Source of the DNA: Adiantum capillus-veneris
Lineage: Eukaryota > Streptophyta > Polypodiopsida > Polypodiales > Pteridaceae
Reading direction: 5' to 3'
Length of the DNA stretch: 64,000 nucleotides
Assembly (NCBI GenBank): GCA_014529385.2
Contig: CM043955.1
Coordinates: 147,723,140 to 147,787,139, forward strand
A model generated the notes under the pieces. It was not told the origin of the DNA, did no database searches, and was given only the letters and a program-made list of their open reading frames with translations. Below, in pieces: positions 44,137 through 54,823 of this stretch (within the stretch, counting starts at the first letter, position 1; every line of letters starts with the position of its first letter). The position numbers were made by a program, and so were the translations under genes.

Positions 44137-44876
44137 AGTTGCACGAATAAGAGGGCTAATACGCTGAATTTTTGGACAAAATGCACAAAAACCGGAGTAT
44201 AGCTTCACAGAGGGGTGCACTACAATTCCAAATGGTCACAGGAGCAATTTCGGGCAAAATAGGTCGATTTGGACACAAAAATCAATTTCTGAAATTTATG
44301 CGCAGGAAATTTAAGCGAGCGAATTTGTGCTCAAAACAACAATTTTAGTTGTTTTTAGCCTCACAGAACATACATAAGGCTAATGCACAGCCTTTAGAAG
44401 CATGTAAGAGCAAAAGCCCCAATTTGTAGCATCAAATTGTATCAAACTGAGCAACAAATGGTCATACATAGCCAAACTTTGTCAAACGTGCGTAGATTGC
44501 TTCAATTTACACTTCCCCCAATGTAGTCGCATCATAAAAACACTTGCAAAAACCTGCGTAAATCTGAAATTTGTTGAAAACGCCTGTTTTAGGACCTGTT
44601 TTTCATGCAATTTCAGTGTTTTCGAGTAGCGGGGACTTAGCAGAAGTGTTCCCACACCTTAATACATCATTTGCAAAACCTGTATTTTGCTGTCATAACC
44701 TGTAATTTACTAGTTTTGACCTAATTTCAACCTGTTTGAGGTCAATTTGACTTGCCGGGAGCTCTCTAGTGTCCGGGGACGAGTCCTTTGGCGATGAAAT
44801 TGCAAAATCTCGCGTGAAAGTTGACCTCCTTGGCTGAAAATCAATGTTTGCAGGTTTGGGAGCAAACCCTAATTGG

Positions 44877-44888
44877 GCTCTGATACCA
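44877..44888 (-). other. Element 5 primer-binding site (tRNA-iMet), perfect
   Basis: The minus strand reads TGGTATCAGAGC, two bases after the LTR. Confidence 0.92.
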
Positions 44889-44890
44889 AA

Positions 44891-45152
44891 TGATGAGCGC
44901 GCGGCGGTGTGTGCAAGTGATAGAGCACGCGAAGATGTGCAGGCCTTGAGGCTTGAAGCAAAGGCACTGTGCTACAGAAGGGAAGCGCTAGCAGAACGAA
45001 GAGAGAGAGAGAGAGCTCACGTTTTTGGGAAAAACTCAATAAGTGAGTTTTTGGGTTTTCCCACTTTTATTATAAGTGACCTTTAAAAAATGTGTCCAAA
45101 TTCAAAAGTATAAAAATGTACAAAAATCGTTATTTAGGCCTTTAACCCAACA
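44891..45152 (-). repeat. Element 5 5' LTR
   Basis: It is 262 bp and colinear with 42954-43235 except for loss of the hairpin region. Confidence 0.93.
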
Positions 45153-45157
45153 AATAG

Positions 45158-46396
45158 TACGCTGAAAAATGACATTCCAGAGGAGGTTTGGTCTGGCAAA
45201 CCTGCCTCTTAAGATCACTTGAGAGTATTTGGCTGCGAAGCTTTTGTTCATGTATGCAATGACTTAAGAACAAAGCTTGATATGAAGTCCATTAAAGGAG
45301 TCTTCTTAGGTTATGGGAAAGAAGGTGAAATAGGCTATAGAGTGTGGTTACCACAGTTGAGAAAGGTAATGCGCAGCAAAGATGTAGTGTTCAATGAGGC
45401 AAAATTGCTTAAGAATGCTACAAAACTTGATGCTAACAAAAAAGCGGTTAGATTTCAGCCTTCCGTGCCACCCATTGATGTTGAAAAAGAGACTCATGAT
45501 GCATTACCGCAAGCTGAAAAGGGCTCTGTATGGTTTGAGACAATCATCACGACAGTGATATAAGAAGTTTTGACACTTTTATGATGTCTCAAGGCTTTAA
45601 ACGCAGCCCTGCAAATGATTGTTTGTATACGAAAAGGGATGAAGATGGTAGTCCCATCATACTTGTTCTCTATGTTGATGACATGCTGCTTGCCAAGAAA
45701 CATAAGACTAGTCTTGATTCTCTGAAACGTAAGTTAAACTCAGCTTTTGCTATGAAGGATTTGGGTGATGCAGAGCACATTTTGGGCATGCGTATTAAAA
45801 GAGATAGAAAGCTGAAATTGATGTTTTTATTTCAAGAAAAGTACATTGCAAAAGTACTTGACAGGGTTAATATGGTTGATGCTAAGCCTCTTGGAGTACC
45901 TTTACCTCCATACACTAAGCTTAGCAAAGCAGATTGCCCAAAGGATGAGGTGGCCTTGAAAGCACAGGTGACATGGATACCAAGAAATCTACCAGTGGAT
46001 ATGTATTTGCCATTGTTGGTGGTGTAGTCTCTTGGTGTTCTAGGTTATAGAAAATTGTGGCATTGAGTACTACTGAGGCTGAATAAATTTTGAGCCACGG
46101 AGGCTTCAAAGGAGGCCATTTGGTTAGGCAAAATAGCAAAAGAACTTGGCATGCCTGGTCATACACCCGTGTTGGGTTGTGATAGCCAGAGTGTTGTCTA
46201 TTTAGCCAGAAATGCCATGTTTCATGCGCGTACCAAACACATAGATATGCGGTACCACTTCATACGACAGGTATTGGAGGATGGTCTAGTCACCTTGACT
46301 AAGATCCATACACAGGATAACCCTGCAGATGTTCTCACCAAGAGTCTTGTTAAGGCTCAGCATGAGCATTGCATACAATTGCCGGGAGTTGGTTAA
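45158..46396 (+). pseudogene. pol: Element 4 integrase end, partial RT and RNase H
   Basis: After element 5 the integrase resumes (TLKNDIPEEVWSGKP, HLRVFGCEAFVHV, IKGVFLGYG) to about 45563. The N-terminal half of RT is missing: the text jumps to FDTFMMSQGFKRSPANDCLY and the catalytic LYVDDMLL (about 45670). It then continues with FAMKDLGDAEHILGM. RNase H follows, with stops near 46050-46087, and an open tail CDSQSVVYLARN...DNPADVLTKSL (46151-46396). The RT deletion and stops make this copy inactive. Confidence 0.9.
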
Positions 46397-46420
46397 CTTG
46401 AAGGCGTCATTTATGCCTTT

Positions 46421-46431
46421 AAGTGGAAGGT
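46421..46431 (+). other. Element 4 polypurine tract
   Basis: AAGTGGAAGGT directly precedes the 3' LTR. Confidence 0.85.
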
Positions 46432-46703
46432 TGTTGGGTTAAAGGCCTAAATAACCCCTTTTGGTACGTTTTTATACTTTGTCCAGGTTCATATTAAACC
46501 TGGACACTTTTTTTTGAAGTCACTTATAATAAAAGTGGGAAAACCCAAAACTCGCTTATTGAGTTTTTCCCAAAAACGTGAGCACTCTCCCTGCTTCGAT
46601 CTCTAGCGCTAGCTCTCTGCTGCTCTGTGCCTCCTGCTTCTTGCCCCAATCCTGCACTACATCGCGACACGCACCTACCTGTACCTTCTACTTCACGCTT
46701 TCA
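46432..46703 (+). repeat. Element 4 3' LTR
   Basis: It is 272 bp, TGTTGGGTTAAAGG...CGCTTTCA, followed by the CATGT target duplication. Confidence 0.94.
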
Positions 46704-46708
46704 CATGT

Positions 46709-47152
46709 CAGCATAGTGTCACTGCCTCACGATCTCCTATGTTATGTATGTTTTGACAAGTGTAATCGAGCGCATTTGTCCTTTGTTTCCCCACAAAGGG
46801 GTATATGTCACACTTGATGATGTGGTAATGCTCGATGATGATGCAACGGAAGTGATGATGTGCACAAAAATGATGTAGCAATCCGCAAATTACGGAATGG
46901 CGTTGGCATGCCAACCAATACAGATGTTGCTGCCATGGCAACCATTAAAGCTCGCTTTTTAGGAGTTGTAGAATGCGTACCAGTTATATCCAGATTTAGT
47001 GAGTAGGCTCACAACGCAATAGTACACAATTTTGCTTCTTAATCACCGACGACACCAATTTAGGGGCCACTGCTTTTAAGAGGGTAACTCAGTCCCTTTC
47101 GTGTGTTGCGCACGTGTTATCTTTTCATTTGTTTCCAGTCCTATTGTGATTT
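46709..47152. other. No feature recognised (intronic)
   Basis: This is unique-looking DNA between element 4 and the LTR remnant, inside the giant intron. There is no coding similarity. Confidence 0.4.
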
Positions 47153-48025
47153 GATTTTAAGCCTGTTCAGTCCATCACCACAATACATTTCAGCTGAACC
47201 CGACCCATAGGGCGGTAGACTTTGTCTTTCACTTTTAGACTTTAGGACCCAGAGAAACTTTGCAAATAAAACCTGACTAGAATTAACACTTCAATGAACA
47301 CGGCTCGGAAGCTAGAGCACTCCAAGCAGACGCCGACAACCTGTTGGCCCCAAAGACTGGCACCCCTTTTGGTATTTCTTTATTCTTTTCAAAGAGGGAA
47401 TAAAACCTGTGATTTCCTACGAGCTGTCCCGCATAATCCTGGCTCAAAAAGACCTGTTCTGGCCCGGTTTCCGTAGCATAACCGTACTAGGAAACTTCAC
47501 AGACAAAATCCCCACGCATCGGATGACTTTCCCGGCACATACGGGCACTTTCCCAAACCTGGCGAGCATCTGCAACGCGCTGAATTCTCTGTTTTCTGCC
47601 CCAAAAAAGCACCAGATCGCATGTACAATGAGCCCCTTGCTTCCCCGGATTGGGGGTATTAGGGATCGATTAGGGCCAAAACCCTAAACCTGCAAAAATG
47701 CACAGCAGACTGTAATTCACTGTTTCGGGCTCCATTACGTGTGCCAGTCGCATCCGTAGGAAGCCCTTGAGCTCCCGCACCTGTCGAGCCACTTGCCCTT
47801 TGAATCGGACGAGATTTCTCGCGTGAAATCTCTCTGAATTCACATGTACGTGCGGGGGATTAGCAACTAGCTAATCCAGTACCAATGCAAGAGGCTCTTG
47901 CCTCGGCAATCGCGCATGAACACACAACTGTACATACAGATGAGTAGCCCTCGAGCAGGGCATCACATTTCTATATTCAAAGGGGGAGAGAGATGTGCGA
48001 GAGCGGAATCATCGCGCTACATAAA
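47153..48025 (-). repeat. Diverged LTR remnant related to element 2
   Basis: Read on the minus strand it follows the element 2 LTR from about its middle to near its end. Shared stretches include GCGATTGCCGAGGCAAGAGC, TTTGCAGGTTTAGGGTTTTG and AAGTCTACCGCCC. There are many substitutions and indels. The LTR start and the final GGTTACA are missing, and no internal region is attached. It is an old solo-LTR or fragment from an earlier wave of a related family. Confidence 0.85.
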
Positions 48026-48255
48026 GCTAAAAGCCAAACTAAATAATGGGATCACATTGGGCAGTTCACTTGAGATGCCAAAACTCTAACAGTTCCTTCC
48101 TATGAAAGGCCTCTAGCAGTGCCTTGTGCACACTCACTCCCCCCTCTTCTCAACTACGTCCTCTCAAACAACCAGCAGACATGGAACATGCGCCCACCTC
48201 ACTTGTCCAAAAATTCCATTACGCTACTTGGAAAAAAGATAAATTGATTTTAACA

Positions 48256-48362
48256 ATAGAATTATTATCAATAAAAACTAGAACTGAACTTTCAAGATAG
48301 AATTATTATCGATAAAAACTAGAACTGAACTTTCAAGATAGAATTATTATCGACTTTCAAGA
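48256..48362. repeat. 41-bp tandem repeat, about 2.6 copies
   Basis: The unit starts ATAGAATTATTATC and ends CTTTCAAG, at 48256, 48297 and 48338 (partial). It lies in the giant intron about 150 bp downstream of its donor. Confidence 0.9.
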
Positions 48363-48508
48363 TCTGTAAAAGCCAAGTGATGTACTCTACAGTTCCAAAA
48401 CCTCACTTAAATCTGCTAGCCTGGTGGTGTGGTTGGATGAACTTTCAAGTATTAAATATGCCTAGTAAAGTACTGTTCAATTACAAAACCTCACTTGAAT
48501 CTGCTAAC

Positions 48509-48972
48509 CTGTCGGTGTCGTTGGGCATGTTCTCCAAGCTAAACACATACTGAAACCCAGAGCAGCCACCTCCCTCAACGCTCACACGTAGCATCTTCTC
48601 ATCTGCAGTGGCTTTTTCCTCTTTAATTATCTCATGAAGCCTCTGCAGCAGAGAAGAGATGCCAGCACAAAACCATAAGTCTTGCTAGTTCAATTTGGTG
48701 CCAACCAAAGTGTTAAGCCTTCTTACGGTCATTTTTCTCTAGCCAAGAATAATGCATACTCAGAAGGAACATGAAAAAAAATTGGAATTAAGCTTTCCAT
48801 GAATCTTACATTGACACAGTTGTCAGTGATGGAGATGTCCTGCGCAACAGTCGAATAGAAGTGAGCCCTGCCTGAAAGTGCTCCATTGAGAGGTAATGAA
48901 CACCTTGAAGAAAGTGTAGAGTAGCTTCTTGAACTTTGCGCAGGTGACAATGAATTTGGACTTTGATGGGCT
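48509..48972 (-). CDS. ISCA2-like: ISCA2-like iron-sulfur assembly protein, first two recognised exons
   Basis: IscA2/HesB proteins help mature [4Fe-4S] proteins in mitochondria. Exon A (48810-48972) encodes a Ser/Arg-rich leader (AQSSRSYSTLSSRCSLP, then AHFYSTVAQD) and the domain start ISITDNCVN. Exon B (48509-48642) encodes RLHEIIKEEKA...KMLRVSVEGGGCSGFQYVFSLE, including the first cluster Cys. It ends in phase 2 at AG|GTTAGC. The last two exons lie at 16473-16801. Exon A is bounded by a TTAAGCAG acceptor and has no in-frame ATG; a TAA lies just beyond it in the same frame. The protein start must therefore be in an upstream exon: either one I cannot see, or bL21m exon 5, whose alternative donor is in phase. 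Confidence 0.88.
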
Positions 48973-50077
48973 CTGCTTAACAAGAGTTCCCAACAATTAT
49001 TTGCCAATTAGAGGATGCCAAAATCATGATTTGTAAGACTTTACATTCATAGATGTGTAACAGACAAAGTGTCCTTTAACAGGTAAAAAAAGAAATGCAA
49101 GTTAGCAGATTCCCATGACAAAATGCAGAACAAAACATATTGTTCAGGTCACTTGGCTCAGATAAGATACCTTAGGGTGTATTGACAACAATATGCCACC
49201 AGCAGACAGCCCTTTTAAGAACCCGGATGGCACTCAGTTCGGCCTTGCTATCCTCATTGCCAAGAATTTATCGCTATGCAGCGTCGCAGTGTTGTTTCTT
49301 TTTTGCCCCGCCATTGGGCATGCAAGAAATACTAAAGAAAAGCCATATAATCAGCCACCTTGGCCATTTGAGAGAGAAAAATAGGTTTCTGGCATGTAAA
49401 GAGATCCTTGATTTGTCACATAGCTCAGAAGGCCAGCTTACTATCACAACTACCAAATGACAAGCTCCAAGGCAATGGATATGAAACTAGGACCAAAACT
49501 AGAACTTATGGTAAAATTACCTGTTTCACAAAGGACACCTTTATCACATGGGCAACCAAACACGGATAGCCCTTGCGAGCCTAAATGGACAATGATTCAT
49601 ATTTGCCATCCGCCATCAAGGTGCAAAACGAAGTAAGTACAAAAGGAGCAAAACAGCTTTGGAATACACTGCTTTGAAGTTTGATGCCAGGGTAATTGAC
49701 AGTTTTTTATTGCAGAAAAAGCCGTGTACATTGTATGGGAGGGACCTGGCAGGGTTAAGAGAAGCCAATTATAAAGTAATGGTAATGATCCTTCCCACTA
49801 ATTAAAGAAAGTCATTTAGAAAGATGATGTGGCACATGATGAAAGAATTGTGTTATCATTGACTGATTAGAACAGGTAATATTTGATAAGGCATGCCCAA
49901 CCCAATGCAAACTGTCCACCCCCAAGGACAAAGAGAGACCAAATAAAGCTGCTTCAGGTAGAACCCAATATTAGACTTGATAACCTGCTCATCCCCATGA
50001 CTTTATCTACATAAGGAGGTCCTTGCAAGAATCTACAATGAAATACCTAAAACAATGCAAAGAACAGGTTCCAAAAC
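48973..50077 (-). other. Intron or spacer between ISCA2-like exon A and bL21m
   Basis: I searched the minus strand for a leader exon with an ATG and a donor suited to exon A (phase 2) and found no convincing one. Plus-strand open frames at 49182-49460 have no recognised similarity. Confidence 0.5.
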
Positions 50078-50083
50078 TTACGC
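50077..50083 (-). promoter_or_regulatory. Alternative 5' splice site overlapping the bL21m stop codon
   Basis: The minus strand reads TTGC|GTAAGT, the exon ending at 50082. It is a consensus plant donor. Its TAA is the bL21m stop. Use of it removes the stop and leaves a 2-base codon end (GC) that fits the 1-base start (A) of ISCA2-like exon A. Confidence 0.5.
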
Positions 50084-52041
50084 AAGAGCAGACCGAGCCT
50101 CTCCAAGTCCCCAGATGTCAAGAATCCGCAACCGAGTAAGCTCCTGCAACATTGAAATTGCCAGAGGCTCAAAGTGCAGTGGAAGCCAGTTGCCTACAGG
50201 CCCATCTACACTTCTTCAAGGGGTAGAGCACATGCAAACCGAGTATTGAGAGCCAACCTGACGATGCCCGTTACACCTGCGATAATTTTTCCTTCTTTTC
50301 TTTTTGAAAATAATGACTTTGGCATCTAGAACCTGAAGACTTGATACACCCATTATTAAAAAACAGAGAAAGATGTAGAAATGCAATGCGTGATAACATT
50401 TAAGGGGTCTACCTGCTCTTCAACTGCTGCATGAACGAAGGCCTTCGGGACCAGCGGTCTACCTATTATGGTTTGTGACTTTGACCCCAACAACAAGACC
50501 TTCTCCAAACTTAGCTGCAAATATTTGTGAATAATATGTTCAAATGAATCATATGTTCAGAAGGAACATATTATTCATGTAATGCATCTCTTAAATCTAC
50601 CATTCCCTGAATTCATGTCAGACTCACATTCCATTGACATATTAAAGTCATATCCACGAGAGGGTTTTTTCATTTCCTCATTGGCACACTGCCTCCCTTT
50701 TTCATTTTCGTTACACAGAATCCACATTTGATTCTCATCTATGTTTCTTTTTCTAAAAACGTAGGCACATACTCTTATTGAAACTTTCACAATTTTTGGA
50801 ACTCCTGGAAATAATGTATTCTTTGGCAAACCCCTTGTACATCTTATGGTGTAAATTTGAAAAATATACCAAGAACAATTTGTCTTAATTGCCATCTTCT
50901 ACACACAGTTACTTGGCTCTCACTTGCAAAACATTCACCACCAAGAATTCTTCTCCACTGAAATCATGAGCATTGTCGTGATCTATGTGCATTCTTCACC
51001 AATGCAACGATTACACTGATCTGAGCCTCAGTTTTTATTAAAAGCCAATAAGTAAATCAGCTTTCACTTGGCATTTTGATAATTCTCTAAATTCCTACAG
51101 GTGCCATTAACACTTGAGATAAAAAGAAACAACTAGATTCTAGAAATCCTGTAATAAAAGAGCATCAGTAGGTAAATATACTAGGTAAGTATTACCTTGT
51201 CATTGACATCGGCAAACTTCAGTTTCTCAGTGTAAATACAGTCCCCAGGTGAGATTTTGAATTGATGAGAGCCCACCTGCCAAAACCCACCTAAAGAAGA
51301 TAAGATTACCAAGAAACATATCAAGGAAGAAGGTAGAGGTGGGAATAAAACTTGGAAAAGATCATGTGGATGCATTTAGGAATGTCAATCCAGAGAGCAG
51401 AGATTAAAGGGCCCAAACTTATAATTGTCACAGAGAAGAGTTGGATTGCCTTCCATCATTCCATGAGATATTTAAGCTGGTGCAACTACAAACAAACGTA
51501 ACAGCAGAAGGTGCAAAGCATGATAAACGAGCCATTTGCTACCAGTAACTCAGCACACCTGTATAACCGCAAACGCGTTGGGAGCCTTATATGCTCCGAA
51601 ATCGCCAGGCTTGACTTGACCAACAACCTTGTAGCCAATGTATGCAGCCTCCTCAACAGAATTCACAAAATTTGGTAGCGGAGTGTGTGCCTCCGAAATC
51701 AGCTCTAGTTCATCACCAGCTTCATTCTCCGTACCAGCCTCACCCTCATCGTCGTTTGCAGAAAGATCTCCATCTTCATCAGAACCGTTTAGAGTGCTAA
51801 AAAAATATTGAGCTGATGGGAATCTCAGCTTTGAGTCTGGAAGATGTAGCCTTGCACTAGTCGAGCGCACGTACGAGCTCAACCCTGCTTCTGACCTGCA
51901 AAAGTCAAGCGAAGGAGCTGAAGCCATTGCTGAGGAGACAAGGCCATGGCTGCAACCTCTGCAGAAGTAAGAATGGGAAAGGAGCGGATGCCGCAAACGA
52001 GAACGTCCTCTAAAGCAAGCCTTTAGCGCCATCGTCGCCAT
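50078..52041 (-). CDS. RPL21M: Mitochondrial large-subunit ribosomal protein bL21m
   Basis: There are five coding exons: 51559-52041, 51196-51276, 50413-50514, 50258-50332 and 50078-50143. All introns are GT-AG and the frame is continuous for 268 codons, close to the 270 or so of the Arabidopsis mitochondrial L21 (NFD1). The first 130 residues are a Ser/Arg-rich mitochondrial presequence plus an acidic linker. The L21 domain follows: YKVVGQVKPGDF, FAVIQVGSHQFK across the first junction, KLKFADVNDK, KVLLLGSKSQTIIGRP and the basic rRNA-binding FKKKRRKNYRRCNGHRQ. The start is ATG at 52041; a second ATG is two codons on. The stop TAA (50078-50080) lies inside a GTAAGT donor sequence, allowing read-on splicing to the ISCA2-like exons. 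Confidence 0.93.
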
Positions 52042-52049
52042 TTTGCCAT
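52023..52049 (-). other. Overlapping 8-codon upstream ORF of bL21m
   Basis: An ATG at 52049 opens an out-of-frame MAKWRRWR* that ends inside the bL21m coding start. It matters only if the transcript begins upstream of 52049. Confidence 0.5.
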
Positions 52050-52132
52050 GAAGCTCTTCTACATCCCAGCCCTAGGCCTGATCAGATTTTCAAATGTTTT
52101 TGATACATGATTCAGTTCTCAATTTTTCATTC

Positions 52133-52140
52133 AATATATA
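52133..52140 (-). promoter_or_regulatory. Possible TATA box for bL21m
   Basis: The minus strand reads TATATATT about 92 bp upstream of the ATG. This is position-based inference only. Confidence 0.25.
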
Positions 52141-52141
52141 T

Positions 52142-52890
52142 GCTTCGTGGGCATTCGGGTGGACATTGGGTAAAAGTCTAGGCCTGTACATTTTAGTGGT
52201 ACACAAATCTTTTTAGGACAATCAAATACTCATATGTTAAAGATATTTCAGTCTCCTCATCCATGAACACGTTTCCAAAAGACCCACCTATGAGCTACAC
52301 ACGAAGGCAAAGGAAACGTTCATTTTTTTCGTTTTCTTTTAGCCGTTCGAAGCTTCGCTTCAACTAGTTTTAGAGGATTGCACCCACTCACCCACACTCA
52401 CATGTCTCAGGGGTTGAGCCATACTGGGTGCGCTTAAAGCCCCTCACCTTTACCACTAGGTCAACTCCCCTTGACAATGTTCATTTTTTCATACAACAAG
52501 ATATTTGCAAAATATAAGAAAATTGTTTACTGCACAAACTCCTTGAGTGTGATACAAAAGGATGGTGCACGAACTACTTGAGTGTCACAAAAAATTGGTG
52601 CAAAATTGGCACGGTTTCTCCCCAAACTTTATAAGAAATGAGAGTCGTGCCTTGCCCATAGTCAAGTGCATAGTCTATCCTATTATAGAGGTCTAAAAAT
52701 GAAAAACGCAGTCATACATTGAAGAGAATTCTTGTTGAGTATATGTTATTAGTTCTTCTTCTGATAAGTTTTTGTTTCATTGCAATTCAACATGATACAA
52801 AGAAGGTATGTTTAGTTTTTTTGAAAAAAACATGTGCGAGTCACCAACACAAGGGGGTGGGTGGGTGGGTAGGTGTGTGTGTGGTGGGGT

Positions 52891-52936
<46 letters not shown>

Positions 52937-54539
52937 CTTTACAATAGCATACCTTTTGGAGACATACAGATACTGTTGTATTGTGCCATTGGCCATCCGT
53001 GATTTCTTTCTTTTTTTTTTAAGTCATACTTTTCTATTAGCTATATAAAATGATACAAGACCTAGATGATATAATACCATAAGAATTGCCATCTTTATTT
53101 ATCTTAAGTCAAGGATAATTGAGCATCATTTTGGTGCCACTACTATTACCCCTCCAATTTAGGGATGAGCTTACATGTAAACTTCTTTAACCTCGTTTAA
53201 AGACTCTTGCTGACATTAGTCTTGTTATGAAGGATTCTTTGCCTATGTTAATGTCTTGCATGGACCACATGTCGTTTTCATGTGACTTTGTGTGCATGGA
53301 TAGAAAGCAAGGAAAAGATTCTATATATTTTTGCTCCGATGGTGTTATGATATTGGTGACCAAAGTCGACAGAATTTAGACTTCATTTGTATGTATGACA
53401 AATGACGGGGCAAGAGGTGGATTGGTTGATTGCTTCGGACCTCGATTGGGAGCCAAAAATGTTTGGATCGCGAGGGTGCGGCATCGAAGAGTGCCACGTG
53501 GCAGTTTTATAATCCCATGTGGGATGTTATAGTTTACTTTCTCAAGGTGTTCATAAAGAAGCTCCTCTCTCCTATGGGCATCTCAAATGGATTTGAATTA
53601 ATGTATAGTGTTGGCTCCTAGATCTACTCCAACATTCTTTATCTCTCTCTAAGTATCTGCAATTAGTTAAAGATTACTCTAATTATTGTCTCACACTCTT
53701 ACTTAATCTAGCTTAAAACCAAACGCCAGGCACCTACCCAGTCTCCTTTTGAGCGACAACTGACATCTTTCTGGTGAACACGACGTGAAATGGACAAGGG
53801 TGAGAACAGTAAGCCATGTCCGATAACGGCCAAGACAACGGTTTGCAACAAAACAATGCCAATGTTGGCTAATACAATGTGATGGATGAAGCAATATAGT
53901 ATCATGCAACCCGACACACAAATGTCAATTGGAGGAGGGTTGTAACCTATTAGGGCATGGAAGCTATGCTATTGGTAAATAACTACGAGGAAGTGCTATA
54001 TAAAAGATCCACATCTCAAATACAATGCAAGTCAAAAGTAAAATGGACAATTGGTCAACTTTATCCACCTACTAAAGCATCACCGAATACTAAACAAACA
54101 CGATCCTTGCTATGGCAACTTTGCTCTCAACAAAAAACTTTACAAAATTAAAAGACCCTTATCCACTTCTATGTTGGCTATTCCCACACCCAATGTGCAA
54201 GTTTGATATTGGTGGTATTTCTACTCCCTTATCCTAGACATGTGAAACCCAAGGATCTGCCTAAATGGGCTCGCACTCTACTTTGAGATTCTAGACTCTT
54301 GTTGGATTTTATATTTAATGAGCGAGTTTCTCTTGACAAGTGATTCCTAGTTCATATTAGGTACATTATGCTTTGTTGTCACGATAGATGGAACAAATTC
54401 TATATAGAAGTCTATGTCTCACTCTGATTGGAGAGAGACTATGATAACTAACATGTCCTCTACAGTGGACAATCATACTTTGGAGACTTTATCACTTGGA
54501 TAATAAGAGGAGAAATTTCATCAGGGCCAACTCTTTGAT
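52142..54539. other. Intergenic; poly-G tract; no gene recognised
   Basis: Apart from the G tract (listed separately), I see no recognisable coding sequence. Open frames are short. Confidence 0.4.
52891..52935 (+). repeat. 45-nt uninterrupted poly-G
   Basis: The run follows GGGTGGGTGGGT and GTGTGTGTGG repeats from about 52856. Confidence 0.95.
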
Positions 54540-54823
54540 TTGATGGATCATCTTGCCATTGCATCTTTTGCCACTTTATATTTATATTCTCAGAGTGCTA
54601 TTGCTCTAGCACATAATCCTATTGTTTGTGAACGAACTAACCACATTGATGTTCGTTACCACTTTGTTCGGGATTACATCGAGGATGGTTGTATTAGCTT
54701 GGAGTATTGTCCCAACATTGACAATCTTGCAAATACTCTCACGAAGCCTCTACCTCGACCTCAGTTGGATTATCTTCTTTAGCAATATGGACTTGGACCA
54801 CCCACCTATTGTTGAAGAGGAGG
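54540..54823 (+). pseudogene. Copia RNase H remnant with purine tract
   Basis: The frame reads YSQSAIALAHNPIVCERTNHIDVRYHFVRDYI and NIDNLANTLTKPLPRPQ, the conserved end of copia RNase H, followed by a stop. AAGAGGAGG at 54815-54823 is a purine tract. The first residues of the usual C-D-N-Q-S-A motif are altered. It is a different lineage from elements 4 and 5 (NLANTLTKPL against NPADVLTKSL). Confidence 0.85.

Larger units (their letters stand above)
42954..45152 (-). mobile_element. Element 5: internally deleted copia derivative nested in element 4
   Basis: This is a 2199-bp minus-strand element with LTRs at 44891-45152 (5') and 42954-43235 (3') and a perfect 5-bp duplication AATAG (42949-42953 and 45153-45157). 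It has a perfect initiator-Met primer site and the same purine tract as element 4. Its LTRs are close relatives of element 4's. Inside are only Gag and the end of RNase H, joined directly, so it needs proteins from a relative. Confidence 0.95.
40267..46703 (+). mobile_element. Element 4: Ty1/copia retrotransposon with a nested insertion
   Basis: Short LTRs (40267-40535, 269 bp; 46432-46703, 272 bp) start TGTTGGGTTAAAG and end GCTTTCA. The 5-bp target duplication is perfect: CATGT at 40262-40266 and 46704-46708. A primer site and a purine tract are present. Protease precedes integrase, which precedes RT, the copia order. Element 5 interrupts the integrase at 42953. Without it this copy is about 4.2 kb and lacks the N-terminal half of RT, so it is defective. 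Confidence 0.95.

Noticed and set aside
49182-49460. Plus-strand frame MALSSALLSSLPRIYRYAASQ that looks like a mitochondrial leader
   Set aside because: It is on the opposite strand to both genes, inside an intron or spacer, and no mature domain follows it.
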